Below, in pieces: positions 55,148 to 63,525 of a stretch of 64,000 nt of DNA. Position 1 is the first letter of the stretch, and each line of letters begins with the position of its first letter. Position numbers and translations under genes: made by a program. Below the pieces are notes generated by a model. The model saw only the letters and a program-made list of their open reading frames with translations. It searched no databases and was not told the origin of the DNA. The DNA is from Rhizobium sp. R635 (GTDB lineage Bacteria > Pseudomonadota > Alphaproteobacteria > Rhizobiales > Rhizobiaceae): NCBI RefSeq assembly GCF_002211285.1, contig NZ_LOKX01000008.1:1-64000 (forward strand). Reading direction: 5' to 3'.

Positions 55148-56397
55148 CCGGCATTGCCGACCAGGCATGGTTCCGTGATCCGGCGCTCGCCCGGGTCCTG
55201 GCACTTCTCAATACCGATGAGGGGGAAGGACGGGTCGTCGGCGGCGCGGTGCGCAACAGCCTGATGGGCCTGCCGGTCAGCGATATCGACATTGCCACGA
55301 CGCTGACGCCCGAAATCGTCATGGAGCGGGCAGCAGTGGCCGGCATCAAGGCGGTGCCGACAGGGCTGCAACACGGCACGGTGACGCTCGTCATCGACGG
55401 CAAGCCCTTCGAGGTGACAACGCTGCGCACCGATGTCGAGACCGACGGACGCCGCGCCAAGGTCGCCTTCAGCACCGATTGGAAGGCCGATGCCGAACGG
55501 CGCGACCTGACGATCAACGCGCTCTACGCCGATGCCAAGGGCGAGGTGGTGGATCTCGTCGGCGGGCTTGCGGACATCGAGAGGCGCAACATCCGTTTCA
55601 TCGGCGATGCGACGAGGCGTATCGCCGAAGACCATCTGCGCATCCTGCGCTTCTTCCGTTTCTTTGCCTATTACGGTTCCGGACGGCCGGATGCGGAGGG
55701 TCTGAAAGCCTGTGCGGCGGCGCGTCCGAAACTGAAGACGCTCTCGGCCGAACGCGTCTGGTCGGAGCTTCGGAAGCTGCTCGGTGCCGGCGATCCCGGC
55801 CGGGCGCTGCTCTGGATGCGGCAGGTGGCGGTGCTGACGGAAATCCTGCCGGAATCGGAACGATGGGGGATCGATGCGATCCCTTCCTTGGTCGCCACCG
55901 AGAAGGCGCTCGGCTGGACGCCCGATCCGCTGCTGCGCCTTGCGGCGATCGTGCCGCCCGATGCGGCGCGGCTGGAGGCTCTTGCGGCCCGGCTGAAGCT
56001 CTCGAATGCGGAAGCGGCCGCTCTGACGGCCTGGGCGAAAGCGGCGCCGGTCAACGACGAGATATCGCCGGCCGCCTTCGAGCGGCTGCTCTACCGCAAC
56101 GGCCCGGATGGCATCACGACGCGCCTGAAGCTGGCGCTCGGCGTTGCGCGCGGCAAGGCCGAGGGCGATCTTGCCGAAATGGCGCGCTCGGCGCGGCTCG
56201 GCAAGCTCCTGGATCAGGCCACGAACTGGAGGAAGCCGCAATTTCCTCTGAATGGCGGCGATGTGATTGCGGCCGGCATCGCATCCGGCCCGCGCGTCGG
56301 CGAACTGCTGGCGGCCCTGGAACATCAGTGGGTGGAGGAGAATTTCGCTTCCGACCGGGCCGCGCTGCTCGCCCGGCTGCAGGAACGCATCCAATAG
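55144..56397 (+). CDS. cca: CCA tRNA nucleotidyltransferase
   Basis: A 417-residue class II nucleotidyltransferase that adds or repairs the 3' CCA of tRNAs using CTP and ATP. The catalytic core shows GGAVRNSLMGLPVSDIDIAT with the carboxylates, RRDLTINALYADAKGEVVDL and EDHLRILRFFRFFAYYG. The rest is helical RNA-binding neck, body and tail. It is third in the DUF1285-Nudix-cca unit. Poly(A) polymerase activity is an alternative in this family but less likely given the sequence. Confidence 0.92.
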   Translation: MTGIADQAWFRDPALARVLALLNTDEGEGRVVGGAVRNSLMGLPVSDIDIATTLTPEIVMERAAVAGIKAVPTGLQHGTVTLVIDGKPFEVTTLRTDVETDGRRAKVAFSTDWKADAERRDLTINALYADAKGEVVDLVGGLADIERRNIRFIGDATRRIAEDHLRILRFFRFFAYYGSGRPDAEGLKACAAARPKLKTLSAERVWSELRKLLGAGDPGRALLWMRQVAVLTEILPESERWGIDAIPSLVATEKALGWTPDPLLRLAAIVPPDAARLEALAARLKLSNAEAAALTAWAKAAPVNDEISPAAFERLLYRNGPDGITTRLKLALGVARGKAEGDLAEMARSARLGKLLDQATNWRKPQFPLNGGDVIAAGIASGPRVGELLAALEHQWVEENFASDRAALLARLQERIQ

Positions 56398-56467
56398 GGA
56401 TCATGCGTCGCATCCGGTGGATGCGGCGCTGTCATAGTCGTTGCTGCCAGGACGCGGGCACCGGCTC

Positions 56468-56653
56468 TCAGGCGGCGCTGGCCTCGTCGCGGATGCGTGC
56501 CTTGATATTGTCAACCATGTTTTCGCGTATGGTCGTTTCGCCGTGAGCGGTCTTCAGGTGCTCGACGGCGCGGCGGACCACTTCTGCGTCATTATCCGCC
56601 CGGGTGTGCCAGGCGCAGCCGGGAACGAGCGTGCCGCATTCGAAAAGTCGCAT
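56468..56653 (-). CDS. DUF1059 family small protein
   Basis: A 61-residue protein starting MRLFECGTLVPGCAWHTRAD, matching the DUF1059 pattern with conserved cysteines (Cys6 and Cys13) and a helical C-terminus (EVVRRAVEHLKTAHG). The function is unknown. The ATG at 56653 is preferred over an upstream in-frame one. It lies in the gap after cca, on the opposite strand. Confidence 0.8.
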   Translation of the reverse strand: MRLFECGTLVPGCAWHTRADNDAEVVRRAVEHLKTAHGETTIRENMVDNIKARIRDEASAA

Positions 56654-56765
56654 GGTTTTCTCCTCTGTCTGGGACGCAACGGCCATCGCGCTTTCACGCG
56701 ATTGATGAATGTACGTGCGGAGAGAAGGTTCCGGCCGGCAGGAGGTGACGACCGGAGAAGGTGTT

Positions 56766-57029
56766 TCAGTCGGGCATCGCCCAGGCTTTGAAAGTATCCG
56801 AGAGATGGCCGGGCATGTTGCTGTTGGCTGCGTCGTTCTGCAGCTCTTCAGGCGACTTTCCGCCGGCCAGTTGCAGCTTGACCTGCTCGATGAAGCAGGA
56901 GAGGGGCAGATCCGAGCCGCTCTTGGCCCGCAGTTTCTCGGCGATGCGTATCAGGAACTCGGGCGTGTCGATTGCACGGAATGTTTCCTGGACATCCGTG
57001 GACGCAGGCGAGCCGCTTTGTGTCGTCAT
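56766..57029 (-). CDS. Small protein of unknown function
   Basis: An 87-residue protein starting MTTQSGSPASTDVQETFRAI, with two short amphipathic segments (EFLIRIAEKLRAKSGSDLPL, LQLAGGKSPEELQNDAANSN). I do not recognise it. It runs in the same direction as the DUF1059 gene, with about 110 bases between. Confidence 0.6.
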   Translation of the reverse strand: MTTQSGSPASTDVQETFRAIDTPEFLIRIAEKLRAKSGSDLPLSCFIEQVKLQLAGGKSPEELQNDAANSNMPGHLSDTFKAWAMPD

Positions 57030-57132
57030 GACAATCCTCCTCCGATTGTTACGCACGTACATATAAAGTTAGGACTCACTGAATTTTTATGAAGGTCCCT
57101 CAATTCGAATTTATCGACGAGTTATCACAGTC

Positions 57133-58044
57133 TCACGGCCAGCGGACGACGGGCGGCAGCGACGAGAGAATGGATTCCACGTTGCCGCCGGTCTTCAGGC
57201 CGAAAATTGTGCCGCGATCATACAGCAGATTGAACTCGACGTAGCGGCCACGGCGGATCAATTGTTCGTCACGATCGGCCTCCGTCCACAGTTTGTTGAA
57301 GTTGGAGCGGACGATTTTCGGATAGACCATGGCGAAGGCCCGGCCGACATCGCGCGTGAAGGCGAAATCGGCCTCCCAGCCGCCGGCTTCGGCGCTCGAA
57401 TGCAGCCAGTCGTAGAAGATGCCGCCGATGCCGCGGGCTTCGTTGCGGTGCTTCAGGAAGAAATACTCGTCGCACCAGGCCTTGTAGGCGTCGTAATCGG
57501 CAACGGCATGGTTGCGGCAGGCGATCTCCATCGCCTTGTGGAAGAGCTGGCTGTCCTCGTCCTCCTGCGTGCGGCGGCGCGACAGCACCGGCGTGAGGTC
57601 GGCTCCGCCGCCGAACCAGCGGCTTGTCGTGACGACCATGCGGGTGTTCATGTGCACGGCGGGAACGTTGGGGTTGACGGGATGGGCGATCAGCGAGATG
57701 CCGGAGGCCCAGAAACGCGGATCTTCCTTGGCGCCCGGTATCTGGGCGCGAAAGTCCGGCGAGAATTCGCCGTGGACGGTGGAGGTGTGGACGCCGACCT
57801 TCTCGAAGACGCGGCCTTCCATCATCGACATGCGGCCACCGCCGCCGGCGCCGTCTTCACGCGACCAATCCTTGGCGACGAAGCGGCCGGGCTCCTGATC
57901 GGAAAGCGGGCCTTCCAATTCGTCTTCCAGAGCTTCGAAGGAGGCGCAGATCGTATCGCGCAGCCCTTCGAACCAGTTGCGGGCAGCAGCCTTCTTCTCT
58001 TCGATATCGTCAGGCAAGCCGATCGGCAGTTCCGGTCTTTCCAT
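57133..58044 (-). CDS. hemF: Oxygen-dependent coproporphyrinogen III oxidase
   Basis: A 303-residue enzyme of aerobic heme synthesis that converts coproporphyrinogen III to protoporphyrinogen IX. Characteristic segments are [45 protein letters not shown] and [17 protein letters not shown]. The ATG at 58044 begins the recognisable protein; the frame extends upstream to 58293 without support. No anaerobox or iron box is obvious in the 166 bases upstream. Confidence 0.95.
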   Translation of the reverse strand: MERPELPIGLPDDIEEKKAAARNWFEGLRDTICASFEALEDELEGPLSDQEPGRFVAKDWSREDGAGGGGRMSMMEGRVFEKVGVHTSTVHGEFSPDFRAQIPGAKEDPRFWASGISLIAHPVNPNVPAVHMNTRMVVTTSRWFGGGADLTPVLSRRRTQEDEDSQLFHKAMEIACRNHAVADYDAYKAWCDEYFFLKHRNEARGIGGIFYDWLHSSAEAGGWEADFAFTRDVGRAFAMVYPKIVRSNFNKLWTEADRDEQLIRRGRYVEFNLLYDRGTIFGLKTGGNVESILSSLPPVVRWP

Positions 58045-58210
58045 GTCACGCCTCCGCGGCCGGTCCCTCTCAGGACACGACTCGCTCATTCCTCGTTGTC
58101 CGCCACCTCTAGCAGGTGGCGCCGCCTCTCGCCAAGCTGCGGCCGAGGCATCAAGATTCGACTCGCAAAGCAAGGGTTTCGATACTACCTTTTCGACAGA
58201 GGTAGGTTTG

Positions 58211-58471
58211 ATGGCGAAAATTCCAGGCCCTCCGTCCTTCGACGGGCTGAAGCGCAGAATGGCGAGACACCGGGCGGAAAATTCTGCCCGCACGAAAGAC
58301 CATTTCGTGCGTCAGACATATTGTCTCGGCCTCCTCGACGCCCGCGCCAAGGCGCGCGAATGGTTCGACGAATATCCGAAAGCGGCCTATTGGACCGAAG
58401 TGGAAAGCTGGCGTCAGCTCGACGGCGACCAGATCGAATTCACCATGCGCCGCCTGCCTTCGGCCGACTAA
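58211..58471 (+). CDS. Small conserved protein of unknown function
   Basis: An 86-residue basic protein starting [20 protein letters not shown], with GAGGTAG about 5 bases before the ATG. It contains [20 protein letters not shown] and looks like a compact helical protein. I do not recognise the family. It is divergent from hemF and convergent with the Na/Pi cotransporter gene 3 bases away. Confidence 0.7.
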   Translation: MAKIPGPPSFDGLKRRMARHRAENSARTKDHFVRQTYCLGLLDARAKAREWFDEYPKAAYWTEVESWRQLDGDQIEFTMRRLPSAD

Positions 58472-58474
58472 CCG

Positions 58475-60121
58475 TCACTCCACGGTCGTTCGCACGCGGC
58501 TTTCGATCAGCAGGCCGTTCTCGTCCATGATCGGATGCGCCACCGAGACGATATGGGCGTTGATGCGCTTCAGGTCGCGCAGCATGTCGAGATGCAGCGA
58601 ACTCGTCTGCAGGCTGTCGGTGCGGCCGTCGCGCAGGCGTTCGAGATGGCGCTCGGCCGACTGCTTCTCCATCCGGCGGACCTCGACCTTTACCTCCATC
58701 ATCTGGCGCGCGAGATTGAAATCACGGGTGACGAAGATGGTCTGGGCGACGTGCAGATTGTCGATCGTCAGATCGAACAGCTTGCGCAGTTCCTGATGGC
58801 CGTCGTCGGAAAATCTGAGCCCGAGGGAGATTTTCTTCTTCACCTGCTCCAGGAGGCCCTTCTCGATGATGTCGCCCATATGTTCGAGATTGATCGCGTA
58901 ATCGATGACGACGATCGAGCGGCGGCCGTTTTCGTCGCCGAGACCTTCACGTCCGAGCTTGGAGAGATAGACTTTCACCGCCTGCTGCAGCCGGTCGACG
59001 CGTTCTTCGAGGGCCGGGATCTCGGTAAGCTTGGAAGCGTCGTTCCGTTCGAAGGCTTCGGAAACCCGGATCAGCATGCGCTCGATGAGGTCGCCGATGC
59101 CGAGCACTTCGCGGGTGGCGCTGGTCAGAGCAATGACGGGCGTCGAAAGTTCGTGCTCGTCCAGATATTTCGGCGCGTTGTCGGGCTCCGGCTGGTCCGG
59201 CACCAGCCGGGCCATCAGCGCGGCGAGCGGCCGGGAGAAGGGCCAGGCGAGCGCTGCGAGCAGAAGGTTGAAGGCGAGATGCGCATCGACCGGCAGCTTG
59301 GCGGGGCCGAAGGGCAGCAGCTGGATGAGTTCCGCGCCATAGCCTGCGAGCGGCAGGGCGAGGAAGCAGCCGATCATGCGCACGATCAGATTGCCGAGGG
59401 TGACGCGCCGGGCCGAGACCGGGCCGGACAATGTCGCGACGACGGGCGGTATCGCGCCGCCGAGATTGGCGCCGAGCACGAGCACGACGACGAGTTCGGC
59501 TGATATCAGGCCGGCCGAGGCGAGCGACAGGATCAGAACCACCACCGCCAAGCTCGACGAGGATAGGAAGGCGAGTGCTGCGGAGAAGATGAGCGCCACG
59601 GGCAGGGCGCCGTCCAGCAGGCCGATGAAGGCGGCAAGGGCGGGAGAGGCGCGCATGGGCTCAGTCGCAAGGCCGAGGAGATGCAGCGACAGCAGCATCA
59701 GCCCGATGCCGATCAGGGCCGCGCCGCCACCCTGGCGGGTGCTGGAGCGGCCACGGTAAAGCACCATGCCGGAAAGGATCAGGAGGGGCGAAAGCCATTC
59801 GATGCCCGTGGCGACGATCCAGGCGGTGATCGCCGTGCCGACATTGGCCCCGAGCAGGACGATCTGCGCCATGCGCGGCTTGATGAGATCACGCTCGACG
59901 AAGGATGCGGTCATCAGCGCGGTTGCCGTGGAGCTTTGCAGCGCGATGGTTGCCACCAGGCCTGACAGGAAGGAGCGCAGGCCGCCGCGCGTGCCGGTCG
60001 CCAGCCCGGTTCTCAGCCGGGCGCCGAAGGCCCTGGACATGCCGTCCTTCACCTGTGCGAGGCCGAACAGCAGCAGGGCCACGGCGCCGAACAGGTTGAT
60101 CATGATGACCGTGGATTCCAT
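58475..60121 (-). CDS. Na/Pi cotransporter family protein with PhoU-like domain
   Basis: A 548-residue protein. Residues about 1-320 are a NptA-type sodium/phosphate transporter with paired repeats holding QSSTATALM and LGANVGTAITAW in the first half and SSSLAVVVLILS with VLGANLGGAIPPV in the second. Residues about 345-540 are a PhoU-like helical domain (YAINLEHMGDIIEKGLLEQV). It should move phosphate down the sodium gradient, with the C-terminus as a regulator. It stands alone, with no pho-regulon site I could identify. Confidence 0.9.
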   Translation of the reverse strand: MESTVIMINLFGAVALLLFGLAQVKDGMSRAFGARLRTGLATGTRGGLRSFLSGLVATIALQSSTATALMTASFVERDLIKPRMAQIVLLGANVGTAITAWIVATGIEWLSPLLILSGMVLYRGRSSTRQGGGAALIGIGLMLLSLHLLGLATEPMRASPALAAFIGLLDGALPVALIFSAALAFLSSSSLAVVVLILSLASAGLISAELVVVLVLGANLGGAIPPVVATLSGPVSARRVTLGNLIVRMIGCFLALPLAGYGAELIQLLPFGPAKLPVDAHLAFNLLLAALAWPFSRPLAALMARLVPDQPEPDNAPKYLDEHELSTPVIALTSATREVLGIGDLIERMLIRVSEAFERNDASKLTEIPALEERVDRLQQAVKVYLSKLGREGLGDENGRRSIVVIDYAINLEHMGDIIEKGLLEQVKKKISLGLRFSDDGHQELRKLFDLTIDNLHVAQTIFVTRDFNLARQMMEVKVEVRRMEKQSAERHLERLRDGRTDSLQTSSLHLDMLRDLKRINAHIVSVAHPIMDENGLLIESRVRTTVE

Positions 60122-60319
60122 TTTCTTGTTTTTGTTCTTCTTTCTTGTGTCTGGAAAAAATAGAGCCCGGGCTTTTCTGCCTCAAGCCGTTGAAATCATG
60201 GAAACTGCGCGAATCTTTTTGATTGCTCGGCTAATGAATATAAGCTGTTTTGGCTGATCGGCAACGCCGGTTTGCGACATTCCGGAACAGATCGGCACAT
60301 CCGTCGAACCCGGCGCCGA

Positions 60320-60781
60320 TCAAGCCCAGGCGGTCTGACGCATGGTCTCGCCGACGATCATCGCCGCCGAGACCGCGACGTTGATCGAGCGCTGGCCTTC
60401 GACCATCGGGATCAGGATGCGGGCATCGGCTTTTTCATGTACCTGATCCGGCACGCCGGCGCTTTCACGGCCGAAAAGCAGGATATCGTCGGGACGGAAA
60501 GCAAAGTCGGTGTAGCGATCCGCGGCCTTGGTCGAGGCGAGGATCAGGCGACGGCCTGACGTGGCGCGCCAGGCCTCGAAGCGGTCCCAGCTGACATGGC
60601 GGGTCAGCGCGGCGGCGGCGATATAATCCATGCCGGATCGTTTCAGATTGCGGTCGGAGACATCGAAGCCGGCGGGCTCGATCAGGTCGACGGCAAAGCC
60701 GAGGCAGGCGGCAAGGCGCAGGATCGTGCCGGTGTTGCCGGGGATATCCGGCTGATAGAGTGCCAGCCTGAGATCAGTCAT
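60320..60781 (-). CDS. trmL: tRNA (cytidine/uridine-34-2'-O)-methyltransferase TrmL
   Basis: A 153-residue SPOUT-class methyltransferase that methylates the wobble ribose of tRNA-Leu. The knot motifs are clear: PDIPGNTGTILRLAACLG, LLFGRESAGVP and IPMVEGQRSINVAVSAAM. The length is typical for YibK/TrmL. The start ATG at 60781 was preferred over an upstream in-frame one at 60829. Confidence 0.94.
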   Translation of the reverse strand: MTDLRLALYQPDIPGNTGTILRLAACLGFAVDLIEPAGFDVSDRNLKRSGMDYIAAAALTRHVSWDRFEAWRATSGRRLILASTKAADRYTDFAFRPDDILLFGRESAGVPDQVHEKADARILIPMVEGQRSINVAVSAAMIVGETMRQTAWA

Positions 60782-60958
60782 GACGTGCCGCCTTTTTGTT
60801 TTCGTTTCGATGCCAGAGGCGTAATCCAACAGTCATTCCGGAGCAACAGGGGCGCATTTTGGCTCCGAAACGTTCAATTTGCGCCATTATGGGGCTGGAA
60901 ATTTCGCGGTTTTCGCGGTATCCATGCACGTCTTCAATCGCCAGCAGGGAGGGCCGAC

Positions 60959-61024
60959 ATGAATATTTTGCTCCATATGCGCTTTCCCGCCGTGATGCCG
61001 ATCAAGGCGACATGGCGCCGCTAA
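60959..61024 (+). CDS. Candidate 21-residue ORF with strong ribosome-binding site
   Basis: MNILLHMRFPAVMPIKATWRR is preceded by AGGGAGGG at 7 bases, one of the strongest Shine-Dalgarno sequences in the window. It lies in the 390-base gap 60782-61171 between the divergent trmL and ABC transporter genes, about 150 bases upstream of the latter. It could be a leader peptide or a small membrane-associated peptide, but there are no repeated codons that suggest attenuation. The rest of the gap shows nothing else I can support. Confidence 0.4.
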   Translation: MNILLHMRFPAVMPIKATWRR

Positions 61025-61171
61025 GGCGCATTTCTTCCTGAAATCCCCTTCTTGATCCATTGTGCGGCTGTTTCAGCCTCGCCCCTTGAACGTCCGGTTC
61101 CCATATGTGCTTGCATGCGCCGGGATGGCGCGAAGCCGGGAGCCGGAACGCTGATGTTTCGGAGCAATTTC

Positions 61172-63028
61172 ATGTTTGGCTGGTTCGAACAGCGACTCAA
61201 TCCCTTTCCGAGCGAGGAGCCCGTGGCGCCCCCGAAAGGTCTCTTTGCCTTCTGCTGGCATTACAGCAAGCCGGCAGCGCCGTGGCTCGGCCTGATGGCC
61301 GTGCTGACTTCGCTGATCGCCATCGGCGAAGTGGCGCTCTTCCAGTTTCTCGGCGACATCGTCGACTGGCTGACCAATGCCGATCGCGCCACCTTCCTGC
61401 AGACGGAAGGCCACAAGCTGTTCTGGATGGCGGCGCTGGTGCTGGTCGGCCTGCCGCTGGCGGCCGGGCTCGATTCCCTCATCATGCACCAGATGCTGCT
61501 CGGCAATTATCCGATGATGGCGCGCTGGCAGATGCACCGCTTCCTGCTGCGCCACAGCATGACCTTCTTCGCCAACGAGTTTGCCGGGCGCGTCGCGACC
61601 AAGGTGATGCAGACTTCGCTTGCCGTGCGCGAAACTGTCATGAAGATCCTCGACGTCTTCGTCTACGTCGTCAGCTACTTCCTGACGATGATCATCGTGA
61701 TTGCGGCGGCCGACTGGCGGCTGATGATCCCGATCCTCGTCTGGCTCGCCGTCTATATCGGCATCGTCTCCTATTTCGTGCCGCGGCTTCGCAAGATCGC
61801 GGCGACGCAGGCGGATGCGCGCTCGATGATGACGGGGCGCGTGGTCGACAGCTACACGAACATCGCCACCGTCAAGCTTTTCTCGCATGCGGGCCGTGAG
61901 GAGGTCTATGCGAGGGAGGGCATGGACGAGTTCCTGCAGACCGTGCACAAGCAGATGCGCAAGGTGACGCTCTTCCACATCAGCGTCTACCTGAACAACT
62001 GCATCGCGCTCTTCGTCGTCTCTGGCCTGTCGATCTGGTTCTGGCTGAACGGGGCGATCTCGGTCGGCGCGATCGCTATCGCCATCGGTCTTGCCATGCG
62101 CGTCAACGGCATGTCGCAATGGATCATGTGGGAAGTCTCGGCGCTGTTCGAGAATATCGGCACGGTTTATGACGGCATGGAGATGATGAGCAAGCAGCAC
62201 GACATCGTCGACAAGCCGGGAGCACCGGTCCTGACGGCGAAGAAGGGCGCGATCCACTACGACCGCATCCGCTTCCACTACGGCAAGGGCAAAGGCGTCA
62301 TCGACAACCTGTCGCTCGACATCAAGGCGGGCGAAAAGGTGGGTCTGGTCGGCCGTTCCGGCGCCGGCAAGACGACGCTGATGAACCTGCTCTTGCGCTT
62401 CTACGACCTGGAGGCCGGCCGGATCACCATCGACGGGCAGGATATTTCAGGCGTCTCGCAGGAGAGCCTGCGTTCGCTGATCGGCGTGGTGACGCAGGAT
62501 ACCTCGCTGCTGCACCGCTCGATCCGCGACAACATCGCCTATGGCCGTCCCGATGCCTCGGATGCCGAGATCATCGAGGCTGCCAAGCGTGCGAATGCCT
62601 GGGAGTTCGTCGAAGGGCTCGTCGACATGCAGGGCCGCCAGGGGCTCGATGCGCAGGTCGGCGAACGCGGCGTCAAGCTGTCAGGCGGCCAGCGCCAGCG
62701 CATCGCGATCGCCCGCGTCTTCCTGAAGGACGCGCCGATCCTGGTGCTCGACGAGGCGACCTCGGCGCTCGATTCCGAAGTCGAGGCGGCGATCCAGGAA
62801 AACCTCTTCGCCCTGATGGAAGGCAAGACGGTGATCGCGATCGCCCACCGGCTTTCGACGCTGACGGAGATGGACCGGCTGATCGTGCTCGACAAGGGCC
62901 GGATCATCGAAGCCGGCTCGCACGGCGAACTGATCGAAAATGGCGGCATCTATGCCGACCTCTGGAACCGCCAGTCCGGCGGCTTCCTCTCCGATCACGC
63001 CGAGGAGGCGGAAGAGGCAGCGGAATGA
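61172..63028 (+). CDS. ABC transporter, fused permease/ATPase (exporter type)
   Basis: A 618-residue half-transporter. Six spans occupy about residues 25-320 (for example LGLMAVLTSLIAIGEVALFQ, ILVWLAVYIGIVSYFV), followed by a nucleotide-binding domain with Walker A VGRSGAGKTTLM, signature VKLSGGQRQRIAIARVFL and Walker B ILVLDEATSALD. It probably works as a homodimeric exporter of lipid or drug-like molecules; the substrate is unknown. The ATG at 61172 has GGAG 8 bases before it; an ATG at 61154 is possible. A terminator follows. Confidence 0.9.
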   Translation: MFGWFEQRLNPFPSEEPVAPPKGLFAFCWHYSKPAAPWLGLMAVLTSLIAIGEVALFQFLGDIVDWLTNADRATFLQTEGHKLFWMAALVLVGLPLAAGLDSLIMHQMLLGNYPMMARWQMHRFLLRHSMTFFANEFAGRVATKVMQTSLAVRETVMKILDVFVYVVSYFLTMIIVIAAADWRLMIPILVWLAVYIGIVSYFVPRLRKIAATQADARSMMTGRVVDSYTNIATVKLFSHAGREEVYAREGMDEFLQTVHKQMRKVTLFHISVYLNNCIALFVVSGLSIWFWLNGAISVGAIAIAIGLAMRVNGMSQWIMWEVSALFENIGTVYDGMEMMSKQHDIVDKPGAPVLTAKKGAIHYDRIRFHYGKGKGVIDNLSLDIKAGEKVGLVGRSGAGKTTLMNLLLRFYDLEAGRITIDGQDISGVSQESLRSLIGVVTQDTSLLHRSIRDNIAYGRPDASDAEIIEAAKRANAWEFVEGLVDMQGRQGLDAQVGERGVKLSGGQRQRIAIARVFLKDAPILVLDEATSALDSEVEAAIQENLFALMEGKTVIAIAHRLSTLTEMDRLIVLDKGRIIEAGSHGELIENGGIYADLWNRQSGGFLSDHAEEAEEAAE

Positions 63029-63033
63029 GAGAA

Positions 63034-63064
63034 GCCCTCCCGGTGGAAACGGGGAGGGCCTTTT
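63034..63064 (+). terminator. Terminator of the ABC transporter gene
   Basis: GCCCTCCC and GGGAGGGC pair around a short loop, followed by CTTTT. It begins 5 bases past the stop and marks the end of the high-GC core before the AT-richer end of the window. Confidence 0.88.
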
Positions 63065-63097
63065 ACAGTTGAGGGCATTCAAATAGGGATACCGTCC

Positions 63098-63277
63098 GTG
63101 GCTACAGTGCCGATCGCATTGCCAGAACGCCAAACCCAAGCGCGACTCGAGGCTTTGCTGCGTGAGGGCCTTGCCTCTGGCAAGGCCGCGGAGGCAACGC
63201 GCGCATTTTGGGACGATCTGAGGCACGAAGCTACGCGGCTGCTGGCGGTACAGAGTAAAAAGAATTCGGCGGCTTAG
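63098..63277 (+). CDS. Small ParD-like (antitoxin C-terminal) ORF
   Basis: A 59-residue ORF from GTG at 63098. It reads VATVPIALPERQTQARLEAL, then LREGLASGKAAEATRAFWDD and LRHEATRLLAVQSKK. The second segment resembles the toxin-wrapping tail of ParD-type antitoxins (LREGLxSGxA). The usual ribbon-helix-helix length is missing, so it is truncated or a divergent small antitoxin. A GGGAT about 9 bases upstream may serve as the ribosome-binding site. Below it, at 63305-63394, is a toxin-like fragment. Confidence 0.5.
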   Translation: MATVPIALPERQTQARLEALLREGLASGKAAEATRAFWDDLRHEATRLLAVQSKKNSAA

Positions 63278-63304
63278 CGTCAAGCCGACGGCTAGGGAGA
63301 TATT

Positions 63305-63394
63305 CTGTGGCAACTTGCCTATCTTTTGGAGCGTGGCGGTGCATCACTCGGTCAGCGCTTTCTGCATCCGGCTTTTACGCTTGCAACACCAGTT
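63305..63394 (+). pseudogene. Possible ParE/RelE-like toxin remnant
   Basis: The frame from 63305 reads LWQLAYLLERGGASLGQRFL then HPAFTLATPV before a stop. The part LAYLLERGGASLGQRFL is reminiscent of the N-terminal helix of ParE-type toxins (AxYIAERxGxxxAxRFL). No standard start codon and only about 30 residues remain. It follows the ParD-like ORF by 27 bases, as a toxin gene would. Confidence 0.3.
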
Positions 63395-63525
63395 TAAGAT
63401 CTGACCAAAATCGAGATTGTTGAGGCAACCTTCTAGAATTTGACAAGCTAAATTCTATTGGGGTCGCATTGTTGTATATCGCCCGAATCTATGCTTAACA
63501 GTGGTTGTAATCGCCCGGTGGTTGA

